Positions 60,701-64,000 of a DNA stretch of 64,000 bases are shown piece by piece (the first letter of the stretch is position 1; each line of letters begins with the position of its first letter). This stretch comes from Jiella endophytica. GTDB taxonomy: Bacteria > Pseudomonadota > Alphaproteobacteria > Rhizobiales > Rhizobiaceae. Below the pieces are notes generated by a model. That model was not told the DNA's origin. It did no database searches and was given only the letters and a program-made list of their open reading frames with translations. Both the position numbers and the translations under genes were made by a program. The stretch covers positions 310,001-374,000 of the forward strand of contig NZ_SOZD01000003.1 of the NCBI RefSeq assembly GCF_004519335.1. Direction: 5' to 3'.

Positions 60701-60903
60701 GCTATGTTATCGTCGGCGGCCTCGGCCTTGCCACCTTCTCGACGCTCTACATCACGCCGGTCGCCTATCTGATCCTCGGGCGTTTCTCGAAGCCGATCTC
60801 GGAACGCACGGCGGAGCTTCATAGGGATGTCGCGGCGGCGGAAGCGCGCCATTCCAGCGAGGACGAGGAAGAGCGCGGCGGCCATCCGGCGCCGGCGGAG
60901 TAG
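57736..60903 (+). CDS. RND efflux transporter, HAE1/AcrB family
   Basis: A 1055-aa inner-membrane proton/drug antiporter with the twelve-helix RND topology. Seen: FIRRPVLTVVLNLLIVVAGL (helix 1), the large periplasmic loop, the helix-4 acidic pair ATGMVVDDAIIVLENIVRW (proton relay Asp-Asp), and the C-terminal LLVGIMAKNGILIVEFANQL with VATVVGGIPLVLASGAGAEA, characteristic of AcrB/MexB-type pumps. Start is GTG overlapping the adaptor stop. Substrates are unknown; multidrug, bile or plant-derived compounds are typical. An inverted repeat at 60958-61084 follows it. Confidence 0.94.
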   Translation: MRAEQRIDGLTAFTSLFIRRPVLTVVLNLLIVVAGLAALNAVEIRELPNVDRPVITVSVDFDGASPETIDRQVTSQIESAVARVTGIESMSSKSEFGDARVTIEFSDATDLNVAASDVRDAVSRISNALPEGADEPRIVKADADAQAIMRLAVTSKSMKIEDLTTLVEDRIADQLAAVDGVADMQVYGEREKLIYVDIDPDKLATRGLTLGNVATALQNAAMDVPAGSLASPTQQLIVRADANVTSPEAFEAIYLDARTRIGDVASVRFGPDEAGSQLRRNGETGIGLGVVRQAGSSTLDISEGVRREVANLNRTLPEGVHVEVTSDDATFINGALHEVELAIGLAVVIVVAVIFLFLLNLRATFIPAVTMPIALIGVVSFIYLAGFSVNILTLLALVLATGMVVDDAIIVLENIVRWRDMGARPRAAAVIGAREMFFAVVSTTATLAAVFVPISFLPGQAGGLFKEFGYVLAAAVIISSFIALTLCPMLAATFLKAHEDERRPGVIARGIRWCGARLGGLYAVTLRFCLSFPLIVVVAAALFSYSAWNVFKTMPQELTPSEDRAVVLMSISGPQGASLDYTNAQVRRIEDILMPYVDAGEATNVFAITGRGGANQAFMVVSLADWADRARSQQEIVAEINGKLRNVAGLRAFAIQPNSLGIRGGGRGLQFAIAGQNFDELATSADSLVEAMQKDGRWGTVRLSNDATQPQLSVVIDRARASDLGIDIDGLATAMQALLDGREIGQTYIGDKEVPIQLISTSDPVNDPGDLRNVFLKAEDGRIVPMSTVATVEEKPIAPSLSRENRSRAVSITAQIPDGYAIQDAWNDVQIFSKDLLPPSQRLIPLAEAATLTETNGGLALVFGFAIVIIVLVLAAQFESFVSALIIIATVPLGIACAIYALSFFGESLNLYSQIGLVLLVGIMAKNGILIVEFANQLRERGLPLRQAIEDACLIRLRPVMMTMVATVVGGIPLVLASGAGAEARVALGYVIVGGLGLATFSTLYITPVAYLILGRFSKPISERTAELHRDVAAAEARHSSEDEEERGGHPAPAE

Positions 60904-60957
60904 GAAACAGCAGCCCGGCTCCGGTTCTGGCTGCAGTTGCCGTCGACCCGGTCGCGC

Positions 60958-61084
60958 CGTCATCCTCGGCCTCGTGCCGAGGATCTACCGTGACTTCCGC
61001 ACCAGAATCGATCGAAAATAGCCAATCGCCAGGGATCCAACGCTCCAGCGGCAGTAGATCCTCGGCACAAGGCCGAGGATGACG
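60958..61084. repeat. 31-bp-arm inverted repeat, dispersed alphaproteobacterial type
   Basis: CGTCATCCTCGGCCTCGTGC... (60958-60988) and its reverse complement at 61054-61084 pair at 30 of 31 positions across 65 bp. The arms themselves contain CCTCGGCC-like palindromes. Arms of GTCATCCTCGGxCTxGxxCC kind occur as dispersed extragenic elements in many Hyphomicrobiales. It fills the gap between the RND pump and the ABC-F gene (60904-61185), where no gene is seen. Confidence 0.8.
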
Positions 61085-61185
61085 GGGGTGATGGAATGCG
61101 CCCGATTTGTTCGCCGCAGTTCCCGCCCCTGGCTTCCAGGGTGCCCCCCATTTCCTCCTGCCTCGCAAATCTTTAGAAGCGCCCC

Positions 61186-63030
61186 ATGGCACCCCCTCCC
61201 CTTCTGCGCCTCGATGGCGTCGCTCTCACCTTCGGCGGCACACCGCTCCTTAGCAGCGTCGAGCTGAATGTCCTTCCCGGCGATCGCATTGCGCTGGTCG
61301 GGCGCAACGGCTCCGGCAAGTCGACGCTCCTGAAGATCGCCGCGAGGCAGGTCGAGCCCGACCGCGGCGAGGTGTTTCTCAAACCCGGCACGACCCTGCG
61401 CTATCTCGCCCAGGAGCCGGACTTCGGCGATTTTTCGACGGTGGGCGACTATGTAGCGGAGGGCCTCGGTCCCGCCGACGATCCCTACCGCGTGACCTTC
61501 CTGATCGAGTCTCTCGGGCTCACGGAAGACATGTCGCCGGCCAACCTCTCCGGCGGCGAGGCGCGGCGCGCGGCGCTCGCCAAGGCCCTGGCGCCGGAGC
61601 CGGACGTTGTCCTTCTCGACGAGCCAACCAACCATCTCGACCTCCCGACCATCGAATGGCTGGAAGGCGAGATCCGCCAGATGAAGAGCGCCGTCGTCGT
61701 CATCAGCCACGACCGGCGCTTTCTGCAGACGGTGACGAGGGCGACGGTGTGGCTCGACCGCGGCGGGGTGAAGCGGATCGACGAGGGCTTCGGCGCCTTC
61801 GAGGCCTGGCGCGACAAGGTGCTGGAGGAGGAAGAACGCGACCTCCAGAAGCTCGACCGCAAGATCGTCCGCGAGGAGCACTGGCTGCGCTACGGCGTCA
61901 CCGCAAGGCGCACCCGCAACATGCGCCGGCTCGGCGAACTCCACGCCATGCGCCAGCAACGCCGCGAGACGCGGCGGGCCGTCGGCCAGGCGGTGATGCA
62001 GGCCGGCGAGACCCGCGAGAGCGGCAAGCTCGTCATCGAGGCGGAGGGGATTTCCAAGGCCTATGACGGCCGGGTGCTGGTGAAGGATTTCTCCACCCGG
62101 ATCGCCCGCGGCGACCGGATCGGCCTCGTCGGGCCGAACGGCGCCGGCAAGACGACGCTGTTGAAGATGCTGATCGGCGAGCTGCCGCCCGACGAAGGCA
62201 GGATCCGCCTCGGCACCAATCTCGACCTTGCCTTTCTCGACCAGAAGCGTGCGAGCCTGAAGGACGACGTCGGCGTCGCGGAAGCGCTGACCGACGGGCG
62301 CGGCGACCAGGTCATGGTGAATGGCGAGCCGCGCCACGTCGCCGGCTACCTCAAGGATTTCCTGTTCCAGTCCGAGCAGATCCGCACCCCGGTCGGCCAG
62401 CTCTCCGGCGGCGAGCGGGCGCGGCTGCTTCTGGCGAAGACGCTCGCGACGCCGGCCAATCTCCTCGTCCTCGACGAGCCGACCAACGACCTCGACATGG
62501 AGACGCTGGATCTCCTGGAAGAGCTGATCGCCGGCTATCCCGGCACGGTGCTTCTCGTCAGCCACGACCGCGACTTCCTCGACCGCACGGTAACCGGGGT
62601 GATCTCGCCCGCCGGCGACGGCGTCTGGCTGGAATATGCCGGCGGCTATGCGGACATGCTCGCCCAGAAGCGCGACATGGCGGCGGCGGAGAAGCGGCCG
62701 GCAAAGGCTTCCGGCTCGGCGGCGGCGAAGTCGGCCCCTGCCACCGCGGCGAGCGGCCGGAACGATGCGGCACAGGCCAAGCCAACCTCGGCGGGAAAGC
62801 TCTCCTTCAAGCAGAAATTCGCACTCGAAACCCTGCCGAAGACTATCGCCGAACTGGAAGGCGCCATCGCCGGGGCCGAGGCCGAGATGGCCGATCCGGC
62901 GCTGTTTTCGAAGAACCCCGGCCGGTTCCAGGAACTGGCCAAGCTGATCGAACAAAAGCGCGCGGCGCTCGCCCAAGCGGAAAACGAGTGGCTCGAACTC
63001 GAAATGCTGAAGGCCGAGATCGAGGGATGA
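61186..63030 (+). CDS. ABC-F family ATPase (Uup-type)
   Basis: A 614-aa soluble protein with two ABC domains and no membrane part. First domain: Walker A LVGRNGSGKST, signature LSGGEARRAALAKALA, Walker B DVVLLDEPTNHLD. Second: LVGPNGAGKTT, LSGGERARLLLAKTLA, LLVLDEPTNDLD. The inter-domain linker (about residues 215-275) is charged and the C-terminal tail (KLSFKQKFALETLPKTIAEL onwards) is a predicted coiled coil, both typical of Uup, which suppresses transposon excision and acts on branched DNA or ribosomes. Function is inferred from the family. Confidence 0.92.
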   Translation: MAPPPLLRLDGVALTFGGTPLLSSVELNVLPGDRIALVGRNGSGKSTLLKIAARQVEPDRGEVFLKPGTTLRYLAQEPDFGDFSTVGDYVAEGLGPADDPYRVTFLIESLGLTEDMSPANLSGGEARRAALAKALAPEPDVVLLDEPTNHLDLPTIEWLEGEIRQMKSAVVVISHDRRFLQTVTRATVWLDRGGVKRIDEGFGAFEAWRDKVLEEEERDLQKLDRKIVREEHWLRYGVTARRTRNMRRLGELHAMRQQRRETRRAVGQAVMQAGETRESGKLVIEAEGISKAYDGRVLVKDFSTRIARGDRIGLVGPNGAGKTTLLKMLIGELPPDEGRIRLGTNLDLAFLDQKRASLKDDVGVAEALTDGRGDQVMVNGEPRHVAGYLKDFLFQSEQIRTPVGQLSGGERARLLLAKTLATPANLLVLDEPTNDLDMETLDLLEELIAGYPGTVLLVSHDRDFLDRTVTGVISPAGDGVWLEYAGGYADMLAQKRDMAAAEKRPAKASGSAAAKSAPATAASGRNDAAQAKPTSAGKLSFKQKFALETLPKTIAELEGAIAGAEAEMADPALFSKNPGRFQELAKLIEQKRAALAQAENEWLELEMLKAEIEG

Positions 63031-63063
63031 GCCCGACAGGCGGGCCCACCCTCGTCGCCACTT

Positions 63064-64000
63064 TTACGCCGCGTTGGCGTAGCGGGCCTTTTCCTCTTCG
63101 GTGAGGGCCGGATAGTCGGTGTAGCCTTCCGCGCCGCCGCCGTAGAAGGTCGCCTCGTCCCATTCGGCGAGCGGCGCACCGAGGCTGATCCGCTCGACGA
63201 GGTCCGGGTTCGAGATGAACGGCCGGCCGAAGCAGGCCAGATCGATCTCGCCCTTGGCGAGACGCTCTTCCGCCAGATCCGGGGTGTAGTTGTTGTTGCC
63301 CATGTAGACGCCGTCGAAATGCCGGCGCAGCGACCAGGCCTTGAACTGGTGCGGATCGCGATCGCCGCGGGTCGCCCCCTCGATGACGTGGAGATAGGCA
63401 AGCCTTCGCCGCGACAGCTCCTTCACATAGGCGGTGAACACCGCCTCGGGATCGCTGTCGCTCAGGTCGTTGGCGGGCGACACCGGCGAGATGCGGATGC
63501 CGGTCCGCTCCGGGCCGAAGACACCGGCGACGGCGTCCACCACCATCAACGGGAAGCGCATGCGATTCTCGATCGAGCCGCCATACTCGTCCTCGCGCTG
63601 GTTGGCGCCGTCGCGCAGAAACTGGTCGAGCAGATAACCGTTCGCCGAGTGGATCTCGACCCCGTCGAAGCCGGCGCGCTTGCTGTTTTCCGTCGCCTTG
63701 ACGTAGTCGTCGATCACCCGCGGCAGTTCGCCCGCCTCGAGCGCGCGGGGCGTCACGGCATCCTTCATGCCAGTTTCCGTAAAGGCCTTCATCGCCGGCG
63801 CGATCGCCGAGGGTGCGACGGGCAGCGCACCGCCCGGCTGAAGATCCGGATGCGACACGCGGCCGACATGCCAGAGCTGCAGCACCATCTTGCCGCCCTC
63901 TTCGTGGACGGCGTCGGTCACCTTCTTCCAGGCAGCCACCTGTTCGTCGGAAAAGATGCCCGGCGTCCAGGCATAGCCGCGGCCCTCCGGCGAGATGTTG
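63064..64000 (-). CDS. Old yellow enzyme family alkene reductase (5' end outside window)
   Basis: FMN-dependent ene-reductase of the NemA/OYE type, reducing activated double bonds or nitroesters with NAD(P)H. At least 312 C-terminal residues are visible. Seen are GKMVLQLWHVGRVSHPDLQP, with the conserved His pair region, EIHSANGYLLDQFLRDGANQ (His and Asn substrate-binding residues), REDEYGGSIENRMRFPL, RISPVSPAND, and FGRPFISNPDL near the FMN phosphate site. The start lies beyond position 64000. It is convergent with the ABC-F gene; the stops are 33 bp apart. Confidence 0.93.
   Translation of the reverse strand, partial: NISPEGRGYAWTPGIFSDEQVAAWKKVTDAVHEEGGKMVLQLWHVGRVSHPDLQPGGALPVAPSAIAPAMKAFTETGMKDAVTPRALEAGELPRVIDDYVKATENSKRAGFDGVEIHSANGYLLDQFLRDGANQREDEYGGSIENRMRFPLMVVDAVAGVFGPERTGIRISPVSPANDLSDSDPEAVFTAYVKELSRRRLAYLHVIEGATRGDRDPHQFKAWSLRRHFDGVYMGNNNYTPDLAEERLAKGEIDLACFGRPFISNPDLVERISLGAPLAEWDEATFYGGGAEGYTDYPALTEEEKARYANAA

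Noticed and set aside
57115-60963. A very long antisense open frame across the RND pump gene
   Set aside because: High GC content keeps the antisense frame open; the translation is rich in Asp, Arg, Gly and His, has no motifs, and overlaps two clear plus-strand genes.

Overview
The window is a high-GC, densely coded chromosomal segment of an alphaproteobacterium, most likely in the order Hyphomicrobiales (Rhizobiales). The evidence is a choXWV choline importer, a PhyR-NepR-EcfG general stress locus with an HWE-family kinase, rhizobial-type palindromic intergenic repeats and a GAAC-N7-GAAC type SOS box. Genus cannot be fixed from the sequence alone. I saw no rRNA, tRNA, CRISPR, prophage or transposase gene.

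Layout. 1-4.2 kb: tolB (cut by the window edge), tolA, tolR, tolQ and ybgC on the minus strand, the Tol-Pal envelope system. 4.4-8.4 kb: a secreted phytase-like esterase convergent with an unusual 558-aa protein carrying one CxxCH heme motif. 8.5-12.2 kb: a DUF2254 membrane protein, an MFS exporter divergent from a TetR regulator with clustered inverted repeats between them, and a small lipoprotein. 12.3-16.1 kb: a minus-strand run ruvA-vapB-vapC-ruvB-araC-DUF2000 preceded by an SOS box; the toxin-antitoxin pair sits between the two Holliday-junction genes. 16.3-20 kb: a Tat-type His/Arg/Tyr-rich protein, csaA, proC, a YbjN protein and a UbiK-like protein. 20.2-24.2 kb: lgt, an NDUFAF7-like methyltransferase, pgeF and an M24-fold protein packed head to tail. 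24.3-28.8 kb: a lipoprotein, prs, a predicted outer-membrane barrel and a small membrane-anchored protein. 28.9-33.8 kb: choXWV and prfC. 33.8-35.0 kb: a gene-free stretch with long inverted repeats.

35.0-43.4 kb: two small secreted proteins, then a minus-strand peptide-type ABC importer (binding protein, HAD phosphatase, two permeases, an unknown membrane-anchored protein, two ATPases). 43.7-47.1 kb: an Mrp-type Fe-S scaffold lacking the usual CxxC, a HugZ-like protein and small lipoproteins. 47.4-56.1 kb: a general stress island: HWE kinase and phyR on the minus strand, nepR-ecfG on the plus strand, then small membrane and stress proteins (DUF883, holin-like, DUF7218, DUF1328, a triple PRC-barrel protein) and a DAG-kinase-like lipid kinase. 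Several of these have GGAAC-N16/17-xGTT promoters as expected for EcfG. 56.4-64 kb: an RND efflux adaptor and pump, an ABC-F ATPase and a partial old yellow enzyme reductase.

How it works together. Three regulatory circuits are readable: SOS control (LexA box) over ruvA-vapBC-ruvB, EcfG control over the 48-56 kb island, and local TetR control of the MFS pump. The remainder is mainly envelope biogenesis (Tol-Pal, Lgt, PgeF), nutrient import (choline, peptide) and housekeeping.
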